DNA of 64,000 bases from Larus michahellis (Eukaryota; Chordata; Aves; Charadriiformes; Laridae), in the NCBI RefSeq assembly GCF_964199755.1, contig NC_133907.1:5585001-5649000 (forward strand), given 5' to 3'. Below are positions 33,141 through 59,900 of this stretch, in pieces (position 1 is the first letter of the stretch; the number at the start of each line of letters is the position of its first letter). The notes beneath the pieces are model-generated. The model worked only from the letters and a program-made list of their open reading frames with translations. It searched no databases and was not told where the DNA came from. Made by a program: the position numbers and the translations under genes.

Positions 33141-33545
33141 GAATCATAGAATCATAGAATCATAGAATCATAGGGTTGGAAGGGACCTCTGGAGATCATC
33201 TAGTCCAACCCCCCTGCCAGAGCAGGGTCACCTAGAGCAGGTTACACAGGAACATGTCCAGGCGGGTTTTGAATGTCTCCAGAGTTGGAGACTCCACCAC
33301 CTCTCTGGGCAGCCTGTGCCAGTGCTCTGTCACCCTCAGGGTAAAGAAGTTCCTCCTCATGTTTAGGTGGAACTTCCTATGTTCAAGTTTGTGCCCATTG
33401 CCTCTTGTCCTGTCCCCGGGCACCACTGAAAAGAGCCTGGCCCCATCCTCCTGACACCCACCCTTTAAGTATTTATAAGCGTTGATAAGGTCACCCCTCA
33501 GCCGTCTTTTTTCCAGACTGAAGAGACCCAAATCCCTCAGCCTTT
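33141..33545 (-). mobile_element. CR1 LINE 3' fragment
   Basis: Minus-strand CR1. It opens with four AATCATAG tail repeats, then GGTTGGAAGGGACCTCTGGA and GATCATCTAGTCCAACC. It continues through the conserved 3' region to ~33,545. The intact tail and low divergence suggest a younger copy than the others here. Confidence 0.95.
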
Positions 33546-33695
33546 CGAAGTGGTTGAGGTATTTAAAAGAAGGGTAGACATAGTGCTTAGAGCTATGGTT
33601 TAGTGATGGTTTTTGTCAGAGTTAGGTTGATGGTTGGACTAGATGATCTGAAAGGTCCCTTCCAACCTAGGCAATTCTGTGATTCTATGATTCTA
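33546..33695 (+). mobile_element. CR1 LINE 3' fragment, back to back with the previous one
   Basis: Plus-strand CR1 end: GGTTGGACTAGATGATCTGA, GGTCCCTTCCAACCTAGGCA, then ATTCTGTGATTCTATGATTC. It abuts the 5' end of the minus-strand CR1, so the two lie with 5' ends together and tails outward. Confidence 0.93.
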
Positions 33696-35554
33696 GGAAA
33701 GAGTAAGAGTGTGTGAAAGAGCCAGGGGTAAAAACCCAGACACCTTTCGCCTTGGCTGGTGCTGAGCCCACCCGTTTTCTGTGTGTTCTGTCCCTCTGCA
33801 GTGTCTGCCTTGGGCTGTGTGGACTCAGGAGAACACCTCTCTACACGGGATGAAGGATGCTGCAATTCCTCGCGGCTTGCTGCTGTGATGGAGATTGCCC
33901 AGCTGAAACCTGGGAGGGGTTAGTTCTGTTCCCAGGGCAGACTGATATAAATGAGATCTTTGAGATCAGGATTTCAGTTTCTCCTGCAGTTTAATGCCCC
34001 TTCCTCTCCCCCATCACACTCGGCACCTTTTGCTCCCGGGCAAACATTGCTACAGGAGTAAATTATTGCAAGCGTTGCGTGCGAAGGTTGCGGCGGAACT
34101 GGAAGCACCACTGCTGGGCTCTGGGTCGCTCCTGCCTTGTGACCGCAGGCAAAACCCTTCCTCTGCCGGCTCCACTGCCCGTGAGCAGGGATGATAATCC
34201 CTTACCTGCCAGGGAAGGAGCAGCTTTGGACCTGGAGTGGAAGGAGCTCCGTGGGCAGCCGCCCCCAGGGACCAGTGTTTCTCCGATACAAGTATATATG
34301 CTTAGGAGGGCGGTTTGGGGAGGCCTCGTCACTTCAGATTAGGCTGTAGCAGGCGTATCCTGTTTTCTTGGAAACAGAGGATTTTGTGGCCAGCTTTGTT
34401 AGAGAGGCATTGAAGATTTTTCTTTGTGTGCCTTTGCGTTTGAAGTTTACACGCTGGTAGCTGCGGGCTTTCTAGATGTTCTGGTTACACAGATTACACT
34501 TATTTTTAACCTTATTTTTATTAGACGTTTGTACCATGTGGTCCTGGCCAGCCCACAGGAAGGGCTAGAAACTTCATGTAGGAGGGATAACACTTCCTAT
34601 CTCTGTGTAAACAGCAATTCCCCCCAGATGGGAAAAGCCAGCCCAGCTGTAGGGGAGGCTGGAGGCTCTGTTCCCACATATGGCAGCAGGATGAGGCTTT
34701 CCCACAGTGGGGACAGACTTTGCTCTCAGTAGCCAGAGCCCTACCACTGAGCTGCTGGGTAGCACGGCTCGCCCCTGGGCTCAGGAGAGATGCCGGTGGC
34801 AGGAGAGCTTCTCCAGGGAGCAGCGGTGAGGAGCAGCTGGTCGTTGGGAGCTGCGATGGAGCGGAGCTGGTGGAGAGGTGGGTGGCCAGCGTGGGGCGAG
34901 GGCTCAGGCCACGGAGCCACTCATGGAGCAGGAGGACACATCCCATGGGACATGCTCTGATGGGGTCCTGCAGTGAAGAACGCCAGGCAGTGAAAGCGAT
35001 TGCTGCTGCGGGCTGGGGAAGAGCTGCTGTGCTGTGTGTACGCCAACATGGGAAACCCCAAAGCCTGAACTCAGCAGGAGCATCGCTGCTGGCTTCAGCA
35101 ATAGGAAAAGTTCCTCCTGCTCCCTGCCCCAGGGTTGCTGGAAGAGCTTGCAAATGTCCAAGGTGATTTAACGGTGTTGGTGCTTCTGCCTACCTGCTAG
35201 AAGACTAAAGAGGCACTCAGCCGTCACTGGGGCCTGGGAATCTGGGACCCACAGATCCAGAGACGAGAAGGTTGCACTGCTGATGGCTGTAGGTAATGAC
35301 ACATATTTGCTCGATTGCTTTATTTGTCTGGGGTCTCCAGGGATGCTGCTTATGAAACACCGAGAAGGTCCTGACTCAAAGACTTCGGTGCAAAGCCCGA
35401 GACAGCAGGCGATCGGAGCCATAGCAGAGCTCCAGGCAGGGAACGGTGTTGGTTTTACTGGTCAGGGTGGTGAAGGAGAATTTTAGGAAGAGATTTGATG
35501 CGGGAGAATAAGGTGGACAGAGAGGAGCTGGGCCTCATGCCATATCCCAGGGAC
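33696..35554. other. No gene seen
   Basis: Intergenic. ORFs near 34.5-35.2 kb are shadows of GC-rich sequence without recognisable protein similarity. Confidence 0.4.
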
Positions 35555-35826
35555 ACTGCAGAGAAGGCAACGTCTGAGGGAGCATGGGCACAAACTTGAA
35601 CATAGGAAGTTCCACCTAAACATGAGGAGGAACTTCTTTACTTTGAGGGTGGCAGAGCCCTGGCACAGGCTGCCCAGCGTGGTGGTGGAGTCTCTGTCGC
35701 TGGAGACATTCAAAAGCCACCTGGACGCGTTCCTGTGCCACCTGCTCTGGGTGACCCTGCTCTGGCAGGAAGGCTAGATGATTTCCAGAGGTCCCTTCCA
35801 GCCCCTGCCATTCTGTGATTCTGTGA
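35555..35826 (+). mobile_element. CR1 LINE 3' fragment
   Basis: Plus-strand CR1: AACATGAGGAGGAACTTC, GGCACAGGCTGCCCAG, GGTCCCTTCCAGCCCCTGCC and a tail ATTCTGTGATTCTGTGAG. The 5' boundary is approximate. Confidence 0.92.
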
Positions 35827-37480
35827 GCAGCCTTTGGTGAGGAGAAGGACTCAGGGTCAGGATTGATGAGTTGTGCGTGGAAGGGCTGGCACGGTCACTG
35901 GGAAGCATTCACAGTGGAAGATGAGGATGAAGAGTCACTTCTGATGTGAATGGATGTTGCCAGTCCCAACTTTGTTGTGATGGTGACAGAGAGCAGGTCA
36001 GTCACGGGCTCCATGGATTTGAAATGCTGGCCGAGGGAGGCCAGCCAGGTGTGAAAATGGCACTTCTTGCTGGAATGATTTTTTCCAGAAGCATTGGGCA
36101 GTCCAGCTGTGCTGCCTTTGTCATGGGGAGGGACGTGTCCATGGCACAGCATGCAGAAGACGTGCAGTCCGTGCCTAGGACTGGGGAGGGACTCCAGTCA
36201 TGTAAACCCTGGCAACACTGCCCAGCTTCTCGCAGCCACTCCAGTGATGGAGCAGAGGAGGTTTTCCCCCAGGGCCATGTCCCACCACATCTCCACGCTG
36301 GAGAGCCTCAGGGCTGATGGGCAGTGGTGGTGGGGTTGCTGTGATACCTGCAGGAATACCAGAAGTGTCTGGCAGGAACCTAAATATAAAATCCTCTTTA
36401 GAGGTACCTTTTTTCCCCGTGAGATGCCGTACAAACTCTCTTGACCATTAAGAAAGAAACTCTCAGCATCCCTCCATGGCTGTGGGTACCAGACACAGGG
36501 AAAAGGTCAGGGTTTGGCTCATAATCTGCCCAGAGCTGCTTTGTTTGGTACCAGGCCTTTTTCACAAACGGTATGCACAGACGCGCTCTCCTGAATTAAA
36601 TGATAACTGAGGGGAAGAGAGAGAAAGAGGGCGTTTCAGCCGGGTGGGAGATTGATGGCAGGTCAGCGAGGCCAACAGAGGCAGGAAGGTTTCCGTATAA
36701 AGGGAGAGGAGCCCGTGGATGCTTGAAGCAAGGACTAATTCCACCCTAGCAGTGCCCTAGAAACTCTCCTGAGCACAGCCCGCAAAAGCATTTTGCTTTC
36801 CCAAATTTGGAAAAACAAACAGGAGTAAAATCTCTTTGCTGGGTTTTAATCTACTCGTCAGAGTTGCAAATTAGCTTTAGGTTTATGCAGCGTGTGTTTA
36901 TTTGAACTGTAATCTCCAGTGTTCCCAAAGGCTTATCCAGACCAGATTTCTCGGCTCCTCTTGTCCACTTGCCGGGCTTTTTTTGCACGTGCAGCCACAT
37001 TTTTCATGCTTGTGTTTTGCAGGGCTGGAGGGGTGGTCTGGGGGAACCTGCTACACAGGCCTTGGGCTGGTCCAGGCACTTCCCGCAGGGTTCGGATACT
37101 TTGGCTAACTCATTTTTCCCCCTGGCCTTGAAAGCTTGTTTCTATCACACCGGGATAATCGTATGCCGCCTTCTTACTGTTATACAGTTTTCTGCTGGAT
37201 CTAGAAGTAATAGGAAGGGAGCCGAGAAGATTATACCCCACGTGGACTCTGGATGCTTTGTCTTGGGCAGGAGAGGCGCAGACTGTTTTCCTCATCACCA
37301 GCACAGCCCTCGCCAAGTGTCTCGCCTCTGTGTGGCAAAGGGAAAGAACAAACAAACAAAAACTGACTGTAAAACTTGTAAGGCTTTGTTTGCCCAGCCC
37401 ACGCTGTGCCCACGCTGCGAGGGGCACAGTGCTGGTGGAAAGCCGGTGGGCAGAGGGGTGGCTCGGTGGGGCGAGGGCTC
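35827..37480. other. No gene seen; upstream flank of DNMT3B
   Basis: No exon recognised. The sequence becomes CpG-rich from ~37.4 kb toward the DNMT3B promoter. Confidence 0.4.
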
Positions 37481-39340
37481 TGCCCGGCATCGAGGTGCTC
37501 CTTCTCCCCCCCGGGGGTCTACTCTGCCGCGGGGGCTGAGCTGCGGGGGGGGCTCTGAGGGCCGAGCCCCGGAGGGATGCTGAGGTGATGTCGGGTACTG
37601 TGGGTGACACCGGGGCGCCGGTGGGTACCAGGGGATGGGGAGCCCCGGGAGGGTGTGATACATCAGGGAGGCTGTGGAGCCCCGAGAGAGGGATGCTGAG
37701 CCCCGGAGAGGGGATGCAGGGCACCGGGGCAGGGAGGGATGTGGGGCACCGGGCAACGTGGAGTCCCGGGCGATACGGAGTCCCGGGCCATGCAGAGCAG
37801 TGGGGGAATACTGGGACGCCGGGCGTGCGGAGCCGCCGTTGGAGGATGCGGAGACGCGGGGGGGTGCCGGGCCGCGGGGGTGCGGGGCACTGGAGGAATG
37901 CGGAGCCGTGGGGGGGTGGGGTGCGGTGAATGGGATGCGGAGCTCCGGGAGGTACTGGCCCCGGGGGAATGCAGGGCCCCGGGGGGTGCGGGGGGCCGGG
38001 CGGGTGCGGTGCGGTGCGGGCCCCCCGCTCCCCTCCCCTCCCCCGCCGTGCGGCGCGGCGGGCGTGGGGCGGCGGAGGAGGAGGAGGAGGAGGGGCTGCC
38101 CAGCACGGGCAGGGTTAAAGCGCCATGTAACCGGAGCGCGGGGCTGTCGGGGGCCGGCCGGGGCGCGGGAGGCGGCGGCGAGCGGCGGCGCGGCCCCGCT
38201 GGACGGCGCGTCCCGCCGCGGCGCAGGTGAGCGCGGGGCCGGGGACCGGGGACACCGAGGGGACCGGGGCCGCCGGGGCCGGAGCTGCGGCGCATCCTCG
38301 TGGGCGGCTTTGTTGTGAGCGGAGGCGGCGGCGGGGGACAATGGGGCGGGTGGAGAGGCGGCACCGGGCGCACCGGAGGGTGCTGCAGGAGCGCCCCGGC
38401 CCCGGCCGATCGGGCGGCCCCGCTCCCCGTTCCCCGGGGGAGTGGCGGCGCTCCGCCCCGGGGGCTCGGGGCAGCGGGAGGAGGGGGCGGCGGGCTCCGC
38501 CGCCACTTGTTGCCGGCGCTCGGCCACCGGACGGGTTCGGGGGTTTTGGTGTGCCCGCAGCCCCCGGGCAGGGCTCCCTCCCGGTCCCGGCCGCTCCCTC
38601 CGGCTCCCGGCGCAACTTTCGGAGTTTTCCGCGGCCGCGTAGCCCGGGGGCGCGTCCCGGGGCTGTCACGGCGGGGTCGGGCCGGGTGCTGGGGACCCCC
38701 GGCGATGCCGGGACGGGCAGGGGAAGCCGGGCAGGGGCAGCTCCCGGGGCCGCGGCAGGAGCACGGCAAACCCTCGGGGCCTCGGGTTGCCGTCGGTGAA
38801 ACGGCAAGTGATGGCTTCGGGGCGGGGAGGGTTTGGGGAGGGCTGGGGTTACCCTGCCCGTGGCTCGGCGGGCCACGGGCAGCACCGCCCCCAAGCAGGG
38901 GGGCACGGGGAGGGCTTCCGGGAGCCCGGGATGGGGCGGCAGCGCTGCCGGGGCTGAACACCTTTGTTTTCGGTTCTTGGGTCGGAGAGCTGTCAGTGCA
39001 TCTTGCTTTTTCTCTGTTCGCAGGAAAGCAGCTCCCGGCCGGCGCCTCGGGCGTGAAGTTTCACCGGGGCTGGGGACGGAGGGGAGGGGGCGGCCGGAGC
39101 CGGGGCGAGCTCAGCTGCCGGGCACCGGCCCAGCCGGCAGGTACCGACCCGGGGTGGATTTCGGTGGGGGGGGCTCTGCCGGCATCATCCTCCTCCCGAG
39201 CCGGGGGGATCCCAGGGGGAGCTCTGCCGGCATCCTCCTCCTTCCCACCCGAGGGGATCCCGGGGGGAGCTCTGCCGGCATCCTCCTCCTCCTCCCCATC
39301 CGGGGGGATCACGGGGGGAAGTCTAGTGGCATCTTCCTCC
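37480..39340 (+). promoter_or_regulatory. DNMT3B: CpG island, probable DNMT3B promoter
   Basis: Strong CpG island about 6 kb upstream of the DNMT3B start codon, with GC boxes and no TATA box. The densest part (38.0-38.3 kb) ends in a good donor at 38226/38227. Long minus-strand ORFs (37295-38527, 37663-38961) are Pro/Arg/Ala low-complexity translations. In human the DNMT3B start codon is also in the second exon after a CpG-island first exon. Confidence 0.7.
38130..38226 (+). other. DNMT3B: Candidate non-coding exon 1 of DNMT3B
   Basis: GC-rich segment ending GCGGCGCAG before GTGAGCGCGG, a strong donor. Its 5' end is a guess. A very similar donor context (CTCGCAG before GTGAGCGCAG) at 40782/40783 in another CpG-rich patch could mark an alternative first exon. 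Confidence 0.4.
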
Positions 39341-39352
39341 TCCCGAGCCCGG
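39165..39352. repeat. 48-bp minisatellite, about 4 copies
   Basis: Units of ~48-51 bp with GGAGCTCTGCCGGCATCCTC followed by CCTCC and GGGGATCCCGG-like words. The period is close to 16 codons, so one plus-strand frame stays open as a repeated GGALPASSS peptide. I do not call it coding. Confidence 0.8.
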
Positions 39353-39406
39353 AAAGAAGCTCTGGTGGAGGAAGAGGCAGGGGAGGGAGAACATCGGAGA
39401 AAGAGA

Positions 39407-39437
39407 AATAAACTCCAGGGTGGCCCCAACGTGGGGC
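39407..39437 (+). mobile_element. Possible endogenous retrovirus LTR/primer-binding-site remnant
   Basis: TGGCCCCAACGTGGGGC at 39421-39437 matches the lysine-tRNA primer-binding site of betaretrovirus-like elements except for one deleted G. An AATAAA at 39407-39412 sits just upstream, as expected near the end of an LTR. I see no paired LTR, polypurine tract or recognisable gag/pol protein, so at most this is a degraded solo fragment. Confidence 0.3.
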
Positions 39438-42400
39438 ACAAGTCTCAGGAGTCACGAAGAGAGGAGCAGTGGGTGGACACCCGGGTCGAGCGCTGGTCCT
39501 GAGGCTCTTGCTGATGCTGCACCGACCTCCCTCGGAAAGGGGGCTGGAGAAGGAAGGGGGCTGAAACATGCTACTCCTTCAGCAGGACTTCAATTTTCTC
39601 CCTCTGTCTCCAGTTTCCTAATTTTTAATGAAATGGGGGGGAATGAGCCAGGGGATCCCAGGCCCCAGCTCTGGGGATGGCTGGAGGCTTGAGCCCCGCC
39701 GTACAGGGCTAGGAGGCGGGAGACGGGGACAGTCAGGTGTCATTATCATCGCTTTATGTCCTCTTGTGCAGGGGAAAGATGAAGCAGTAACCGCTCAGGA
39801 CGGAGGACCTGCCACCGCTGAGCGAGACCCACCTGCGCGACGGCAGAGCCACTGCAGCCCCCAGCCCTGCCCGCAGCCGCACCAGCCCCGGCCCCTGCTC
39901 CACACCGGGCACGTCCCTGGGCAGGGGGCTCGGGAGAGCCAGCGTGGCTCATCTCAGCGGGACATGACCGAGATGAGCATGGTAAAGAGCCTAGAGCGGC
40001 TGGAGCAGCGGCTGGCTGTGATGGTGGCTGCCCAGGAGACTTCTCAGGCCTGGTCTTCACTGGGAGAGGAGGGGCCGGTTTGTTTTTTGTTTCTTTTCTT
40101 TCAACCGAGCTTTGCTGAAAGGCAGCGGGTGACCGTGCTGGAGCCTGGGGGTGGCCGCAAAGGGCTGCTGCGGTCCGGAGGGGGAGCGGAGCGGGGCAGG
40201 GGGGGCAGGAGAGGAAACAGGGGGAAAATGGAGGGAAGTGCCGGAGCGCGGGAGCGCGGAGAGGGGCCAGGCACAGGAAACGGGCAGGGGAGGGGAGAGC
40301 CTGCCCTTCTTAATGAGCATATCTGCCAAAATGGGCTCCCTTTCTTACTAAACTGCCAACCCAGCAACTCTTTTCTTCCCAGGATTAGAGGGAAATGTTC
40401 GGTTTGGGGAGAGTTAAAGGCCATTTGTGTGCGTGATAGCCCAGAGCCCTCGGAAGGAGCCAGCCTGGAGGGAGCGAGCCCCGGCCATTGGGGTCCTTTA
40501 TTTCTTTTTGTTATTCAAACAGGGCTTGGGCGATGGCTGCCATCCCAGCCATCATGTAAAACGCTTCCCTCCAGCCTTTTGATATGCATGTCCCTGTCTG
40601 GAGGCAAAGTCCGGCTGTCTCCCCTGCGATCTCTCCACCTACTGGGGAAACGCACCTGATAAGGGCCAGCCTGTTTTCTCAAGAAGAAAAACTGAAAACA
40701 GCCCGAGCCAGGCTGGGGGAGCAGCCCCGGTCCCGGGGGGCAGCGGGGTGCGGAGGCACGGTCCTGCCGGGACCCCTCGCAGGTGAGCGCAGCCGCTCTG
40801 CCCGCTCCGGGGTAGCCAGCGAGCTCGGCCGGGCAGGGACCGGGAGCCTCTCTAAGCAGTTAATATTGTAGCATGGTCCTTAACCAGTTTGGCAAACCTT
40901 AAAGAAACTGGTATTGCAAAACTAGGGCGGGATCCGGAGTCAGCGGGTTCATTGTCTCGGTGGGGTATCGCTGCAGGGCACGTCCTGGGCACCAGGCGGT
41001 GTCGGGGCTGCCGCTAGCGCCAGTCTCTTGGGGAGCTTGGAGCATCGGAGCCGGAATTCTGCATTATTTCATTCTTCGTGGGTTCTTGTACGAAGCCTAT
41101 GGCTGTAGTGCATGCCTGTATGTTTGCAGTGTGTTAAGCAGTGCAAACACTGCGGTGCTGTTTTTCTCCTCCTCCCGTGAGACAGAACATGTGAGGGGAG
41201 TGCTCTGTTTCTTATTATTTTTGTAATGCCCTGTGTGCACATGTTGGTGTGCGTTTCTGCGACGGGAGGCGAGGACAAAGGGCTGAGCCTTCCTCCCGAG
41301 AAGGAGGTGGTGAGGCTTGCGAGTATGGTGGCTCCTGCGGGAGATCCTCGGTGGCTGGAGGGGCAACGGGCCGGACACCCCTCTTCAGCAGGCAGGACAG
41401 TCTGGAGCATGTGGCTTTATTGCTTGGTGCAAAAGGCAGCAGCAATAGGAGAAGGGATGGGAATTGCAGTCCCGCTGCCTCGGTGTAAGTTTTTGGGTAA
41501 GCGAGAGTTTAACTAGCTTTGCAGTTTGGGTCATGGTGTGATGCTCCCGTTCCCGCTTGCGTGTCAGAGGATGGTGACAGGATGTCCTCGAGTGATCTCG
41601 GGTGGTGCAGCTGGAGAAGTGCACAGAGCAAGCAGTGCGTATGCTCCTGTGTATGCACTGCTTGCTCCTGCACGTACGCTGCAGGCCCTGCCTGCACCTG
41701 GGGACCTGAAACGCCTGCGCTTATGCTGGGGCTTGTGGCCAGGTCCCATGGACCGTCAGAGCCCTGGTGTGGGAGTCTCCAGCTCTGCCAGGGAGCAGTT
41801 CCTTCCAAAGGGATAGCACTTTTTTTTTTTTTTAACGCTTTATAACTGGATGATGTCGGAGCTCCCTGAGCACTCAGCAAAGCTGAGCGTGGCACATCGG
41901 GTGATCAGTCGTGGCCGTATGTCCCGGGGAGACCTGGCTGCTGTGTCACCCTCCGCTCTGCCTCCCCAGCGCAGTGGTGGCAGGGACACGCTCGCCCGAT
42001 CGCCTGCCGTGTGCTGGCCATGCGGGGCACCTCTGGGGCTGAGAAAGGAGAAGCCTTTTTGAGCTGCAAGTTTGAACCTCCCAGGCTCAGGCTCCCATCT
42101 CAGGCTCCCAAACAGGCTCCTGACAAAGGACCAAATGCAAAGGTCCTCTGAAGGTCCCAGCGGGGTTTTGAGGGTGCAGATGTTTTGCAGGGCTGGGAGG
42201 TGGCCATGCTTGCTCCTGTCCTCCCTGGATCCTAACGGCCTCACGCTGCCCCATCTCCCTCTCCCCAGCCTCTCCTCTGGGTCACCCTCGTGCCAAGAGA
42301 GCAGTGTATCCTCTCACACCTCCCTGTATGGATTCCTGAGTGAGATTTGCTATTTTTCGTGAGATTCACTATTATTTTGTGAAATTGGCTATTTTTTGAG

Positions 42401-44133
42401 GCAGCGTCGCTCCTGGCTATGGTCGCTGCCCTTCTGCAGGATGGCTGGGGAGGGTGGAGCAGACCCCGGTGGAGCTGACCCGGCTGTGCTGCATCAGGAC
42501 GTGTTTTTGCATCCGAGAGCATCCGGGGCCGGCGTGCACGGGGCCAGCATGCGGGACCAGCCGCCCGGGCCGGGGGCAGCCCAGCGAGTCTGGGCAGCTC
42601 CCAGGAATTGTTCGCCGGGTTCTGGGAGCAGATGTGCTGCAGCAGTGGGATTTCTGCACACAGCTGTAGGGGTTTAGGCAGCTTTAGACTCCCTCTGGTG
42701 CCGTTGCTCTCCCTCTCATCCCTTTGTTGAGGAGACGTGTCTTGGGGGGGGAGGCAGGACGTGCACCCGGGGGCTCTGCCTGTGGAGGTGGGTGCGCGGA
42801 CACCTGTTTTCCTTCATGTTTGGATGTTACCAGGGTTTTAAGGCTGCCCTCGGCATCCGAAATATCAAACCCCGACTGGTCTTTGTTTGTCAGAGGTGCT
42901 GACAGATGATCTCAAAGCAGAAATCTCAATTGTTAGGGAAGCAGTTGGAGGCGATGCTGAGCGAGAGCGCCGGGGAGGGGGTGGCGGGGCTGGAGCTGGG
43001 GTCTTTTTAGGGCTGGGGGGTGTGTGTGTTGCTTTTGCTTCCTAACAGGGCGTTAGGTGGGTAAAGCCCTGCTTGCTCCTTAGTTTGTTGAGCTGAGCTA
43101 CGTGCTCCTGAAATGACTGTGCTGGCGAAGGGGCAAGTTGCAGCACAGATCCATAGCCCAGCAATGAGGCAGCTTCTTTAGCGTAGCCCTGGGTGCCTCT
43201 GGGAGAGCCTGGGAGCTTCCACCTCCGAAAACAGGATGCAGGGAGGGCACCAGGGGGAGGGCAGAGGCATCTGGGTGCAGGCGAGGTGTGCTCCGCCTCT
43301 GCTGGGGGGACGCGTGGCCGGGCTTTATCTGCACAGCAGCAGCTCCTGGGGTGGGGGGACACTGGGGTGGGGCGACACTGGGGTGGGGGATGCCGACACT
43401 CTTTCCGCAGTCCCCGGGGTTGGGTGATGGTGGTGTGTGAGTGCAGCCAGGGCAGACCCCTGCCCTGCCCCTTTGCCCTGGGGCTGGGGGTGGGGGGGAG
43501 CTGAGGCCAGGGCAGGGGAGCAGGAGGAGTTTTCTCCCTTTGGGAGAGTGTAACTCCCTGCAGGCGCCAGGACTTTGCCCCCCGTGGCGAGCCGTCTGCC
43601 CTGTCCCACTGCTGCCGTAACAGCCCACCCACTGCTGGGTTTGCTGGGCAGCCGGAGCACAGTTGAGTCTGGTTCCCGGGGGGGTGGGATGTCCGCTGGT
43701 TTCTGCAAGGTGGCTGGGAAGTGCAGCTCCCCTCTGGACAGGGTCTCAAGCTGCAGCCGGGACCCCTCTGGCAGAGCCAGCCTGGGCCGGGCAGCACCGT
43801 GCCCAGGAGCACTCCATGGCGTACGGATGGCAGGGCTGGGCCAGTGCAGCCCCGGAGAAAAGCCCCGGCACTTCCCTAAGGACAAGCAGGTTGCAACTGG
43901 GGCCTCTGTTCACTGGAGCTGGTGGATATTCAGGGCCACCACATCTGTGGGGAGGTGTTGTCCAGGTGCCCGTTGGGTCCCGATACCATTCCAAATGCGT
44001 CTCCAGTTAGACCCCTCTGCTAAGGGCATGAGAAGTTGTGGCTGGCTTGAAGAGCTTACTCTGGCTACTTTACCTTCCCTGGGGCTTTCTGCACGGCTAA
44101 ATTTCCTTTCCATTCTGGCTTCCACAGGCAACC

Positions 44134-59037
<14,904 letters not shown>

Positions 59038-59900
59038 CAAGCCGAGCGTCCCTCGTCTCTCTGGTAAAGACGCACAGCTCCGCTGCCGTGGCGGGCGAGG
59101 GACGGGCACGGCTGCCGGACTCTGCCGTGGCACCATCCCTCCCCAGCCATGTGCCGCGGGAAGGCAGCCTGGCCCCGCAGGGAGAGCTGAGGAAATGTCT
59201 TTAACCAAAGAACCTGGCAGGGTAACTTTTCTTTAAAGGGACTAACGGCAGTGATCTGTAGAAAATGATGGACAAAAGAGCTTTAATTGCCCAGCGGAGG
59301 AAGCTCTATGCATAACTGATGAGATGAGAAGTCTCCTCCAGAGCATTAAATATTCCGTTTTAGCCTAGAGCTGGAAAGTCACAACTTGCTGAGCAGTAAG
59401 TGTGGAGGCAGCTGCCGGGGTGCTGCAGGCAAACTTGAAACTATAGCAAATTATTGCTTTTCCTAAACAAACAAAACCTCTCTTGAAGCAACTGCCAAAA
59501 ATCCCCAAACTGTAGCAGCAGGTGTAAGGGAACCCTGGTCAGGTTACATACACTGAACATACAGGATTACAGAAACCAAATCTTTTTTTTATTTTTATTT
59601 TTAAGAATTTTTTGATAAACTTTAATTTTGTTGTTTAACGTCTATTGCTGCTTTAAGGCATTACATAAGAATGTGGAGATTCCTAGACCTGAATGTAGCT
59701 GAAACTGAACTGTGAGGTGATAGAGTTACTTTTCTAGCTAGAACTAAAGAAATAATGTTTTATACGTTTGGCTGTAGTTTACAAATACTCACTACTTCCT
59801 TTTTAAAGCATCTAAAACTTTTCCTTACATTTTAAAATCCTGCTGAGTGGTTTGAAAGCTTACACAGTAATCAGAGGAGGAATCGGGCTCCAGTGTCCAT
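59038..59900 (+). other. DNMT3B: Probable DNMT3B 3' UTR
   Basis: Follows the stop codon and becomes AT-rich. ATTAAA occurs at 59345-59350. No canonical AATAAA was seen in this stretch, so the polyadenylation site is uncertain. Human DNMT3B also has a UTR of kilobase scale. Confidence 0.4.

Larger units (their letters stand above)
38227..44127 (+). other. DNMT3B: DNMT3B intron 1 (inferred)
   Basis: Inferred intron between the non-coding first exon and the ATG exon. It holds a 48-bp minisatellite and a retroviral primer-binding-like site. Two segments have exon-like edges: 39025-39140 (CGCAG before, GTACCG after), and one from 39771 (TTGTGCAG before) that includes an ATG at 39964 starting a short Leu/Glu-rich frame. 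It also holds an inverted repeat near 41,628-41,669. I support no further coding exon. Confidence 0.4.

Noticed and set aside
37295-38961. Minus-strand ORFs of 410 and 432 codons over the DNMT3B CpG island
   Set aside because: Compositional artefacts of GC-rich DNA. Overlapping frames are equally open and no homology is recognised.
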